Shown: positions 1-10,700 of the stretch, in pieces | Layout: every line of letters starts with the position of its first letter | How positions within the stretch are numbered: the stretch's first letter is position 1 | NCBI GenBank assembly: GCA_039720395.1 | Contig: CM077833.1 | Span: forward strand, 22,145,771-22,209,770 | DNA length: 64,000 nucleotides | DNA from: Liquidambar formosana | Taxonomy: Eukaryota; Streptophyta; Magnoliopsida; Saxifragales; Altingiaceae | Direction of reading: 5' to 3' | The notes under the pieces: model-generated | Seen by the model: only the letters and a program-made list of their open reading frames with translations | Databases searched by the model: none | Told to the model about the DNA's origin: nothing | Program-made: the position numbers and the translations under genes

Positions 1-1128
1 ACCGTCAGATGAGGAGGGGTTTCAGAGGCAAGAGAGGAGCGCGAGAAGCGGGAAGTCCATGGACTGAAATATGTAAAGGCAGCAACGGGTCTAGACTTTC
101 ATCCCATTTTTTCTTTTTCTAATAATGTAAAAATCTATTTTTGGTGTGCTTTGCAAAATGGCCCATCTTGTTTCTGGATATTACGCGGCAACCCCCTTTT
201 TCCCTGTTTAAGTGGGAGATTGTTTGGCCGGACCACCACTGTCGTGACCATGGTTTTGAAGTCGTTAATTTGAAACCATGTTTTGTCCGAATTGCCTTAT
301 TTTGCGGCTAAATTTATAACATATGTTTTTTCTTTTAAAAAAATAAATAGGCCCCATTTTTGAATAATTTGACTGTTAAAATGAAGACTGTTTCTCTTTT
401 CAAACTCCAAACCTAAAACTTTCTAAATTTGGCCAAATTTTCGAAGGGGTAACAGAAAATCAGACTCAAAATCTTTCACTTCTAAGGTGATGTTGGGTAA
501 GTAAGAAATATCGGATAGGATAAACATATTATTCTCTTATATTATTCATAAGACCGTTATATCTTCCATACATGAGAGATAATAAATCCAAAAGTGGTAT
601 TTTTTTTTTTTTATATTGAGATATTGTTCTATTTTCAAAAAAAATACATGGATAAAAAAATATCTAAGAGAATATCTTTCCCATTTCAAATAAAGCAACA
701 AAAAACTCTCTTCTTCCAACAATTTTCTTATATCCAACCTTTTAATCTGGCATACCAAACATGACTTAAAAGTTTTTAATTAAATTTAGAAAAAGCAGAA
801 AAAAAGACTTGCTTATAACTTAAAAGATTTTTGTTCAACAGAATCCATAGAAGATTGATAAGTAATGTACGAAGTTAATTTGTTGTTACTCTTAAGATCC
901 ATTTGGCCATCCAAATAAAAATTAAAGTTGATAAATTTGTGGCTTCAATATTATGCAAAATATACTAAAATTGTTTAATTTGCATTTGAACATCCGGTCC
1001 TTAATTAACTATAGTTTAAGGCAGTTTGTTAGCATTAAAAACTCTTCTTTATGGATAATTACTTATGAACTTCCAACAGTTTTACATACTGCAAAACATT
1101 TTTAGAGTAACCCATCATTTTTCATGTG
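1..1128. other. Gene-free AT-rich flank
   Basis: No convincing coding region was seen. A purine-rich tract at about 211-222 (AGTGGGAGATTG) resembles the polypurine tract that precedes the 3' LTR of Copia retrotransposons. No LTR pair or polyprotein was found, so it is only a possible remnant. The rest is AT-rich and unassigned. Confidence 0.4.
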
Positions 1129-1156
1129 CAGCCAGCCAGCCAGCCAGCCAGCCAGC
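1129..1156. repeat. Tetranucleotide microsatellite (CAGC)n
   Basis: About seven uninterrupted copies of the four-base unit CAGC. It is a simple sequence repeat in non-coding DNA with no apparent role. Confidence 0.9.
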
Positions 1157-1470
1157 ATTCTGGCTGATATTCTATTCCCGTTTTTGGTTGAGAACAACTA
1201 CTAATGCAGCATAAAATATAAACTTGAAGTTGGAACTTGAAATGGTTTGAATTCCGGTTCAGTCCGGCAAGATTACTAAATTCTACCTAAGCATTTATTT
1301 ATTTTGGCTAGGGAGCGGCTAATGCAACCCCAAATAGAGTTAAGTTGACCCCGTGTGTTAAGCCCACCCCCCAATACTATATGCCCACCCCCCAAAATGT
1401 CCAAAGTACCCTTCCTTCCACTAAACCTAAGCCTTACCCACCCCACTCCCTCCACACACGGGACCATCAG

Positions 1471-1780
1471 CCACCCCGCTCACCCACGACGACTGGAGAA
1501 AGTCACCGGCGGCGACCCCGTTCACCCGCGACGACTGGAGAAAGTCACCGGCGGCGACCCCGTTCACCCGCGACGACTGGAGAAAGTCACCGGCGGCGAC
1601 CCCGTTCACCCGCGACTGGAGAAAGCACGGCGACCCCGCTCACCCGCGACTGGAGAAAGAGAACGGCAGTCCTCCACGGCGACCCCGCTCACCCGCGACT
1701 GGTGACTGCACTCACCCGCGACTGGAGAAAGTCACCGGCAGTCCTCCACGGCGACCCTGCTCACCCGCGACTGGAGAAAG
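1471..1780. repeat. GC-rich minisatellite inside the MULE
   Basis: A unit of about 42 bp, recognisable by CACCCGCGACGACTGG, GAGAAAGTCACCGGCGGCG and ACCCCGTT, occurs about three times almost identically. Shortened versions follow, such as CACCCGCGACTGGAGAAAG, to about 1780. The base composition is strikingly GC-rich against an AT-rich background. Both strands give arginine- and proline-rich frames that I treat as artefacts of the repeat. It may derive from a captured host fragment that was amplified. Confidence 0.85.
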
Positions 1781-2110
1781 TATGCAAAAATGGCGATTTT
1801 TTTTATTGCAGTCGCGCAGGTTCGACTCTGGTAATCCGTAATGTTCGGTTTTACGTGACCAAGCATTATGGTAATGTTCGGTTTTACACAACCAAGCTTT
1901 ATGGTAATGTTCGGTTTTACACAACCAAGCATAACTATTTAAGGGTATTTGTTTTTGCTTGGTTGTGTAAAACCGAACATTACCATAAAGCTTGGTTGTG
2001 TAAAACCGAACATTATCATAATGCTTGGTCACGTAAAACCGAACATTACGGATTACCAGAGTCGAACCTGCGCGACTGCAATAAAAAAAATCGCCATTTT
2101 TGCATACTTT
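1777..2110. repeat. Large near-perfect palindrome, 155-bp arms, 24-bp spacer
   Basis: Positions 1777-1931 and 1956-2110 are reverse complements with very few mismatches (for example GTAATG in the left arm against GATAATG in the folded right arm). Each arm contains three tandem copies of a unit of about 33 bp that includes TAATGTTCGGTTTTAC. An RNA from either strand would fold into a long hairpin. It lies inside the Mutator-like element. Part of the arm (GCAGGTTCGACTC) resembles a tRNA T-arm, but no whole tRNA can be folded. Confidence 0.93.
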
Positions 2111-2583
2111 GAAGCCAAAATACATACCTCCTTGCTGCCAACACCATTCCAACTGACTTCTTCCTCCTCCATTGCTCATAAAAAACGTAAAAGCCACTAC
2201 AAATGGGTTATGGATTTTTGTTTAAGGGTTGTTGTGAGAGAGTGAGGGATGAAGATGATATATTGGTTAGGGGTGGTTATGAGAGAGTGAGAGATGAGGA
2301 TGAGAGTTGCCGGAAGAGCGCCTGAGAATGTTGCCGGACAAAGTTGCCGGAGAATGTCGCCGGAGAGGGTGCCGGATAGTGGAACGTGATGGTGAGGGGT
2401 TTTGGCGCGCAAATGAGATTTCAGATGAATGAGGGGTGGGGGCTGGCGTGGGGTGGGGTGGGGTGGGTTAACACTGATGCCCCTTTTGGTCATTTCACAC
2501 CATCATTTTCTCATTAAAAAATTGGGGGGGTTAAACTTAACCTTTCTTGGGGTTGCTTTAGCCGTTCCCTTTTGGCTATGATT

Positions 2584-3745
2584 AGTTCTGGCAATTGGGT
2601 GGGTTTGGGTGGGTTGCAATCAAAATATCACCCAAACCCGACCCAACCCATTTATATAAAGAACCCATTAGAGAAACCCAAAATCATCCATTTATTTTGC
2701 AAGCAAACCCAACCCAAACCATAAGGCGCCGACCTTTGCTGAGGAGCTAGAAACATCTCCAACATTTCCTCTCCTTGAAAACAAAAGACAAATATTGCCA
2801 CCCCAATCAGCCATCCAATGTCCAAAGAACGGCAAATGTTGCCACCTCCATCAGCCATTCGATGTCTTGTTCAGTTGCTGTAACAGCGTGGAAACATGGC
2901 TCATGAACCACATGGTTTTATTTGTAATTTAATTGGTAAAAGGAGAATTGGATGGATCAATTGATTTTCCCCAACACAGTTTAGGCACTGTGATTATAGA
3001 GATTCGTTGTGTTAGTGATAAGGACTAGTGATGGATCAATTAATTTTCCCCAATTTTCTTAGCCGAGAAAACAAAAGAAAATCACACCAATTTCGAAGAT
3101 CGTAGGAATGTTTTGCCCATTTGAGAAGCACAAGAATAGGGTCAACCCAAGAAGGCTTACCCACATCTTCTGGGTCTCCACCCACCACCGCCACCAAGAA
3201 GAAATGGAGGAATCTGATGCATCTGTTCGTTGCCCTCGTCATCCTCCTTGAGATTGCCTTCAAGCTTGGTGGTTAGCCGGAGAAGGAGGTGGAGGTAGTG
3301 GTGTACATGAGCCGCTGTTGCATAAAAAGGAGACGAACAGCCGGGATGAAGGAGACAAGCGGCGACGGGGTTGAAGGAGGTGAGTGGCGTGGATGAAGGA
3401 GACGAGCGCCGGCAAGGTTGAAGGAGGCAAACGACAATGGCTGGGTTAAAGGAGAAGAGTGGTGGGGATAAAGGATACGAGCGCCGGCAAGGTTGAAGGA
3501 GGCGAACGGCAATGGCGGGGTTGAAGGAGAGGATCGACTGTGTGAAGGAGGAGACCTAACGCTTTTAAGAGTTCAAACCCGATACACCCAACAATTTTTA
3601 AGGAGACCCGATTAAACCCAATTATTAGTTGGGTTCTGATGGGTACCCATTTACAACCCAATTAATAAAATTACCCATATACACCCATTTAATTTAAATG
3701 GGTTTGGACGGGTTTATGGGTTTGGGCACAAATTGCCAGCCCTAG
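2584..3745. mobile_element. Non-autonomous hAT-like transposon
   Basis: The left end reads AGTTCTGGCAATTGGG and the right end, reverse-complemented, reads CTAGGGCTGGCAATTTG, matching the AGGGCTGGCAA type of plant hAT ends. It is flanked by an 8-bp duplication with one mismatch, CTATGATT at 2576-2583 and CTATGATC at 3746-3753; 8 bp is typical of hAT elements. Subterminal regions are rich in GGGTTTGGGT-like repeats. The interior (about 3330-3540) has an imperfect repeat around GGTTGAAGGAGGCGAACGGC and GACGAGCGCCGGCAAGG. No transposase frame is seen. Confidence 0.72.
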
Positions 3746-3753
3746 CTATGATC

Positions 3754-4738
3754 TCCCTAAGCTTGCATACTGCTGCCTCTTGAATTTTTGGGATAAGAGA
3801 TTTTTTAATATAATTTTGATAAATTTCTTAAATATCCTGCAAATAAAAGTAATTAATAGTCTCCAAAGATACCAATATACCATAGAAGTCAGATGCCTAA
3901 ACTACATTATAATGTCCTCACTTTGTATTCTTTACAACTCTTTGCGATTCAAAGCACAAACTTTGTTGCTTATACAGGAAACGCTAGAAAATACATATAT
4001 ACTGTAACAACGAACACAGACACTGAGACATCACACGAAAAAGTAAAATCTCCACCTATTGTTGTAGTATTCTCAGTCCACGTAAACTGAAAAATAAGTG
4101 TTAAAATTTACCCAATAGGGGGAAAAAATCAGAACATCAAGAAAGCTTATGGCTATTGATTCAGACAGCATCCTCTGAAGGCCTAAGTATCTGTAAAGGA
4201 TGAAAACAGGTAAGGCTTAGTAAGGCTGAAGAACAACTTCTCATCACTAAGAGTACCAAGAACGATATCTAAAAAGGCTAACACAGCATGTAAGAGTTTC
4301 CCAAGTACACATACCTTGTTTTAGGTAAAATCTGCTAAGCCGGCAAATATAACACATTATCTACTTGTTACTCAAGTGATCTTTGTTGTTGGATATTCTG
4401 CTAGGCATGTCAAATTATGGGGTTCCCAAGAAACAGCATTGGACAAATCAACCTGACTACGAAAGTGAGATGAGATGAACCTTTTGTTTCTTTCTCACCT
4501 CCTTCCTTGCATTCACTTTTTTATGGAGAGGGAGGATAAAGTGTGATCGAACAGGAAGTCAGAGCAGACCACTTCCTGTCAAGACGCTGGTTTCTCAAAT
4601 TGATTTGATGTTACATTTTTTTCCTCACCAACTTGGCATATAATCAGTATTTCGCAGATAGATCTCTGATCTGGCAAGCCAAGCACAATTTCATTAACAA
4701 TTTCAAACTTATGTATGAATTTCTGATTTGGCAAAAGA
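3754..4738. other. Intergenic region downstream of the PPR gene
   Basis: No gene of its own was recognised. Because the PPR gene is read from the minus strand, the part nearest 4738 should contain its 3' UTR. Short frames here do not resemble known proteins. Confidence 0.5.
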
Positions 4739-6602
4739 TCAACTAGACTGCAAGCAATACTCAGATGAAGGCTCCATATTCCACTCGACATCTCCACATG
4801 CACTAAGAACTGTCGTGAGGGTGTAATCATCCACCTTGATACCTTCTGCTTGCATCCGATACATGAGCTGCAAAGCCTCTTGGTAGAGTCCATTCCTTGC
4901 GTAACCCACAATCATAGCTTTCCAGGAAACCAAATTCCTTTCTGGCATGCTGTCAAAGACTTGTGTTGCCTCTGAAATGTATCCACATTTTGCATACATA
5001 TTAATTAAGGCACTACCCACAAATACATTAGACGAGGCAGGGGTCTTGTTTACGGAGGAGTGGATCAATTTTCCTTGCAGAATTGCTTCAAGGTTAGCAC
5101 ATGCTTTCAAAGCCGATGAATAAGTAAAAGGGTTTGGCTCCACCCCTTCACCCAACATTTCTTTCAAAAATTCAAGAGCCTCATGCTCATGTCCAAGACA
5201 AGCACAGCCAGAAATTATGGCAGTCCACGAGACAACATCTCTAAGAGGCATTTGTTGGAGAAGCTTGGAGGAGATAGAGTGCTCTCCACATTTGCAGTAT
5301 AACCATACAAGGGTGCTCCCAATGTAGATGTTGCTTTGGATAGAATTCTTAACAATTTGTGCGTGGACTTCCTTTCCTGTCAGTAAAGCCCCTATTGAGC
5401 CGCACGCCTTTAGGATGCTTACAATGGTCAAGTTGTTAACAAATATTTTTCGTCTTTTCATTACTCGAAAGAGTCTTATGGCCTCCTCACCAAGCCTGTT
5501 GCGAGCATATCCTGCTATAATGGAAGTCCATGTAACCGTGTTTCTCTTCCTCATTCCATCAAACACTTTTCTAGAATCCAATATTTCTCCACATCTTGCA
5601 TACATCCCCACAAGGGAAGTCCCCATAAAAACATCATCCTTAAATATCTTCTTAACTACGGCACAATGTAACTGTCTCCCAAACATTAATTCCTTCTCCT
5701 CTCCACAAGCCTTTAAAACACTACACACTGTAAACTCATTAGGAGAAAATCCATCGGTCAGCATTCGTGAAAAACATTGAAAAAGCCTCCTTCCCATGCC
5801 CTTGTTGGGAGCAGGCGGTGATCATTGTTGTCCAACAAACCACATCCCGCTGTGGCATCCGTTCGAATGCACGAAACGCACCCAAAAGATCACCACACTG
5901 TGCATAGAAATACACAACGGCACTATCTACAATCAAGTTACTCCAATTACCTTTTAGAATACAACCATGAATCTGTCTCCCAAGCTCATAATCTAATTTC
6001 TTACTACACAAATTCAAGACACACACAAACGTCTTCCCGTTTGCTCGAACCCCATTCTCAATAAAATCGCTAAATAATCGCAAAGCTTCATCATCCAAAC
6101 CAAACCTAAAATACCCATTAAGAACAGCGGTCCAAGAAACAACATTCCTTTCCGACATTTCGTTGAACACCTTATGGGCATTGGTCAATTTACCGAATCT
6201 TAAATAAGCACTAATCAAATTGTTATCGACATATACGACCGAACTCCCCAAACACTTCATAACAACTGCATGTATTTTTCTAACTTCTTTTAAGGAATAA
6301 CAGGACTGAAGCCAAGACGCAAGCACATCGGCATCGACCCAAGAGTTCACCGACTCTGTATCTGAAAAATCGTCATCTGGGTTGTTTGGGGAACTGGAAT
6401 CGCAGCTGGAATTCTGGGAATGGGTGGTAGAAGATGGAATTTTGCTAGAAAAGCAAGGAAAATTGGCGGGATTTCTGTAGCTAGTGCTCCTTGTTTTTAT
6501 GTTGTTTCTTCGTTTTGCGGATTGTGATGGTTGAATGGAGGAAAAGGAAGGGGGGTGAGAGAGAGTTATACGAGGTGAGAAGAATGTTGGTGACATCGGC
6601 AT
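4739..6602 (-). CDS. PDM1: PPR protein, PDM1/SEL1 (At4g18520)-like, with one-base frameshift
   Basis: Pentatricopeptide repeat proteins bind plastid or mitochondrial RNA and direct its editing, splicing or processing. Arabidopsis PDM1/SEL1 acts in chloroplast RNA metabolism and early chloroplast development. The reading starts at 6602 (MPMSPTFFSP) with a Ser/Thr-rich, transit-peptide-like N-terminus of about 80 residues. Tandem PPR motifs follow to the end (for example NVVSWTAVLNGYFRFG, NTVTWTSIIAGYARN and DVVSWTAIISGCACLGHE). No E or DYW domain follows, as in PDM1. The frame breaks at an A5 run at 5770-5774 (T5 on the coding strand), where one extra base makes the upstream frame end in WIFS and a second frame carry on with SRMLTDGF. 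Discounting that base gives 620 codons, close to the Arabidopsis protein. No intron is seen. It is either a base-calling error or a recent null allele. The family assignment is strong; whether this copy is functional is unknown. Confidence 0.9.
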
Positions 6603-7795
6603 TGGCTGTTATGGCTCGGCGTTCCCGCCAGAAATCAGTTTGAGATGCTCTTCTTACTCCGTCGTTCGCATCTCGTTTTGCAGTCCATAGTCCACGCTGC
6701 TAAGTCCTAAGCGGTTGGGCTCCAATGAAACGACGTGGCAATCTGTCTGAAACGACGCATAATCTTCGGCTCCAAATACCTCTTTCAAAAACCAATTTGA
6801 AAAAAAAAAATCGTAAAATGATGGAAGGATACTTTTTAAAAAAATTTAGGATTAATTATAAGAAACCCAAAGCCATTTTTCACATAACCTTCTTAAGGTA
6901 AAAAAAAAATAAAAAAAAAAAAAAAAAAAACAGAAGAAGAAGAAGGATGCAATGTTCATTTTAGTGAGGTTTAAAGTGAAAATTCGAATAAAAATTGGAT
7001 GAAAAAGTATTATAAGAATGAGTAAATATTGAGCACATTAGAGATGTGTAGTGTGTTTTAGTGTTTATTCATCTAATTTCTATTTGATTTTTCATCCCAA
7101 AACCTACCTAATGGAGGGAGACATTACATCAATTTTTTTTCATGTTCAATTTGATTGATGGGATTATGATGCAAGAAAAAGAAAGTGAAAAAGTGAAGGA
7201 AAATAATAATGTTAAAAAATTATTTTACTGTATACATTTGATTTACAAGAGAGTTGTAGGGAAAGATAAAACTATCACTTTCCCATAATGTTTTGTATTA
7301 TAAAAAGATGCAGGATGTGTTTTGTGATAAGTTTTTTTTCCTAAAAAGAAATAATGGGTAATTATTTATATCTCCCATAAATTTTATATTAATTAAATGC
7401 ATAAAAAATATAGGAAGGTTCACTTGCTTTTCTTTTTTTACCTTACTAATCAAATGTTAGATTATGCAAAATAAGACCAAACTTTACGAAGATTTCTTGT
7501 GATTTACCCAAAAAAATTTAATAATCGGATAATTTTTCACAAGATGATACGCTGTTTTGCCACGTGAATCGTGATCCTGGTGTTCGTTTAATCACGGAAG
7601 GAGGCTGCTGCATCAACGGTCAGGATCAATCTCATTTCCTCCTTCCGAAGTATCAGTACTCCCTATTTTTGTATTCCCCGTCTCGCAGCTTCGAAAAACC
7701 TCTCTCATTCGCTTCATAATTCTTCCAACCCTTCAAGGCCCCAACATCTTATACTCCATTTACAGTGAATTTATCCTATTCTCCCATCAAAATCA
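6603..7795. promoter_or_regulatory. Divergent promoter region between two plastid-protein genes
   Basis: This 1.2 kb separates the start codons of the minus-strand PPR gene and the plus-strand At4g37920-like gene, so it must hold both promoters. A perfect G-box core, CACGTG, lies at 7561-7566, about 230 bp before the plus-strand start; G-boxes are bound by bZIP and bHLH light and hormone regulators. The part nearest 7795 is pyrimidine-rich, as in plant 5' UTRs. Poly-A tracts lie at 6900-6930. No clear TATA box was fixed for either gene. Confidence 0.6.
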
Positions 7796-10700
7796 ATGGA
7801 GTTAGCTTCTGCAACTCTGCAGGCATCTTGTTCTTTCCCAGTGAAAGCCCCTTCTCGAAACTCTTATCATTCTCTCTGTTTCATTCGTAATCTAGCTCGA
7901 AATCCTCTTATTGCTCGTGACTTCAAAGGTAAGTAATTACGCTCTTCTTTTGGCTGAACCTTCTGAACATTGGTGAACCATTTTATCCTCTATTTGGTTG
8001 CTGAGAAAATGGTTTGAAGAAGAAAAAAAAAAAGGAAAAAAAAGAAAAGAAAGGCAGAGAGTGAAATTTTGTATATAACCAACTTGTCTTATGCTCGTTT
8101 AAGTGGTGCTTTTGGTTTTCCTGGGTAAAAATCTTTTCCTAAATTTCTCAGCCACCAAACGGAGGTTTATGCGCTTCAATATACGCTTTTTTCTTTTCCC
8201 TTAATGCCAACTCTTACAATTAAATCAAATATATGAGAATTTCGTGGAATGGACCTTGCTGATTTCTATTTTAGCGACATTCGAAGCTGAACATATGATA
8301 ATTAAATCTGGGTATGGTCGTTTAGTGGAGGAAATTATTTGTCAATAAACTAAATTGGTGCAGTATGTGATATTGTGATTTATAAAATGGTACAAACTTA
8401 GTTGGGGAGATGGCAACTTGGGTCTATTGAAATTTGGGAGGCAAACCTAGGAAAAGACTCATGAACTATAGGAAAGTTATTAAAAACTTAGAATCTCATA
8501 ACAGGATGATGTTGGAGTGGTAGATATTGAGTTTTCTTTTGTTTTTCCTGCAAGTTCTCATAACTCCTATCTCATGCGACTAGATATCTAAGCATTATTT
8601 GTATGCTTGTATAGTTGTATGTTTGAAGCATTAGTTCTCTGAATGGAAGATACACTACCACAAGTGTATAATAAGCAATATTTGTTAGGACTTAATGCTA
8701 CTCAGCTGGATTAGTAAATCCCCCACATGAAATTAGCCAGTCGTATGCCCTCATTCATATCTGAGTGCTTGTCATACTCAAAAAGTTTTAGTTGTCAGTT
8801 TTTCTTACCTCCAATATATCTTCTCGTACCATGTGGATAATTCTGACAAACCTGGAGGCCAGTGAGTTGTATTTATTAACTTGCTATGTAATGTCAGGTT
8901 GTCATTTGCTGGTTAATCCAGTTAGGCTTCAAAAATCTTCTCTTGCTGCTGTTGTTGGTGATAAAACTGCAGTACCAAATGATCATTCTGGAGAGCAGTT
9001 GTCTTTTTCCAATCCATCTGATTCCGTTGTTAGTCACGAAGAGCTCACAAGAAATGGTGAAAAAAGGGATGCAAAAGATGACATTGAGGGGGTGGATGAC
9101 CACAAAATGATCCGAATTTGTGACAAGCTAATTGCGGTTTTTATGGTTGACAAGCCCACTCCAACTGACTGGAGGAGGTTAATAGCTTTCAGCAAAGAAT
9201 GGAGTACTATACGGCCTCATTTTTATAGGCGTTGTAAGGACCGAGCAGACAGTGAGGATGATCCTGGGATGAAGCATAATCTACTCCGGCTTGGAAGGAA
9301 GCTGAAAGAGGTGGGTGGGTGATTAAAAGAATGATCTTCTGATAACAACAGATTTTTCTTTTGAATTATTCCAAAATATATACAGCAGAAAAAGGGAATG
9401 ATAAAAATCTGCACTTTCTCTTTGCTGTAGATATGATCATGGTCATGAAGATGTAGGATTTAATGATTGCGTCAAGTAACATATATTGGGTCCCTTTCTA
9501 ATAAGAAAATAAGTCCTAAACTGTGTTTCTGGAACTTTGTTTACCTGATTGTTCTCTAACACCTGTGACTCCAGAGCTGTGTCCCACTCTTAAAGATAAT
9601 TAATTGTTCTTGAATGATTTGAGGAGTTTCATAGTCCCTGGGATGGATCCAAATGCATCAGAGATGTTTGGCAATGCATTTTCCCATTTTCCTTGGCTAA
9701 CAATTATACATTTTCTTAAATTACATTGCAAGGTTTCTGAAGATTTGTTATTGTTTTATTATGTGCAAAGCATGGTGCTATCGTTTCTTAGTTTTGTTTT
9801 GAGTTTGTGTTATTATTTGGGAATTCACTAGGAATTTTTCTTCCCCAGATTGATGAAGATGTGCAAAGACATGATGAACTTCTTGAAGTGATCAGGGGGG
9901 CACCATCTGACATAAGTGAAATTGTTGCCAGGCGCCGTAAAGATTTCACAAAAGAATTCTTTGTACACCTTCACACTGTGGCAGAATCCTATCATGACAA
10001 TCCAACAGAGCAAAATGGTGAGACTAAATACTTAATTTTTGCATTTTTCTTGTTTTGTTGGAATCCTTTTACTTAATTATCCATCTAGTTGGTGTCATTA
10101 TTTTGAGGAGTTTGAGGTTCACAGTTTAATGATGTTTCATTTAATTGTTGATTTGGGGTGTTGGTATTTGTTTCACTCCAAACAATATATTAGCATATAT
10201 TTGTATTTCTTCTTTTTCTTCCTAAAGCATGATAAAGGTACATCAGAATTAGATGTCAGTGTGAAGAGATAGCAATCAGATTGGACTACCTAAGTGGCTG
10301 AACTTTCCTGACCTGTTATCATCCAGGTAGGATGGTCTGAAAATTTGAATTGAGGACTTGTAGGTTGTTAAGACAGTCAGACAATGTAGGACTTGGTTGA
10401 TATATGCATCATTAGGTGCCCTTACAAGACTACATTCTCTAAAGTTGATTATCATGATGTGGGATAATAGGGAACAAAAGAGGTCTCAAATGAAGCAACA
10501 AGAAATAGAAAAAAATTCATGAAGTTTGGTTTACTCCATTAGATAGTAGTAAAAAAAAATGCATGAGCAGTGAAAGCAAGATACATAATGTTTCATTTAT
10601 TTGATCATAAAGACCTATAGCTTAATTCATATGGATAAGTTAAGAAACATCCCATAGTATTTCCTCAAAGCCATAGTGGTTCATTATAGCAAACTAATTT

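Larger units (their letters stand above)
1311..2569. mobile_element. Non-autonomous Mutator-like DNA transposon (MULE)
   Basis: The ends are inverted repeats of about 45 bp: the left begins GGGAGCGGCTAATGCAACCC and the right, reverse-complemented, begins GGGAACGGCTAAAGCAACCC. The element is flanked by an exact 9-bp direct repeat, TTTTGGCTA, at 1302-1310 and 2570-2578. A 9-bp target duplication is the hallmark of Mutator-like elements. No transposase frame is visible, so the copy is non-autonomous. The interior holds a GC-rich minisatellite (1471-1780) and a large palindrome (1777-2110). Open frames here come from these repeats and are not credible genes. Confidence 0.85.

Noticed and set aside
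1810..1840. A tRNA T-arm-like string (GCAGGTTCGACTC).
   Set aside because: No acceptor stem, D-arm or anticodon arm can be folded around it, and it is duplicated in the palindrome.
1345..2112. A 255-residue plus-strand open frame and a 161-residue minus-strand frame across the first transposon.
   Set aside because: Both run through the minisatellite and palindrome; symmetry alone gives near-identical peptides on both strands, and no known domain is present.
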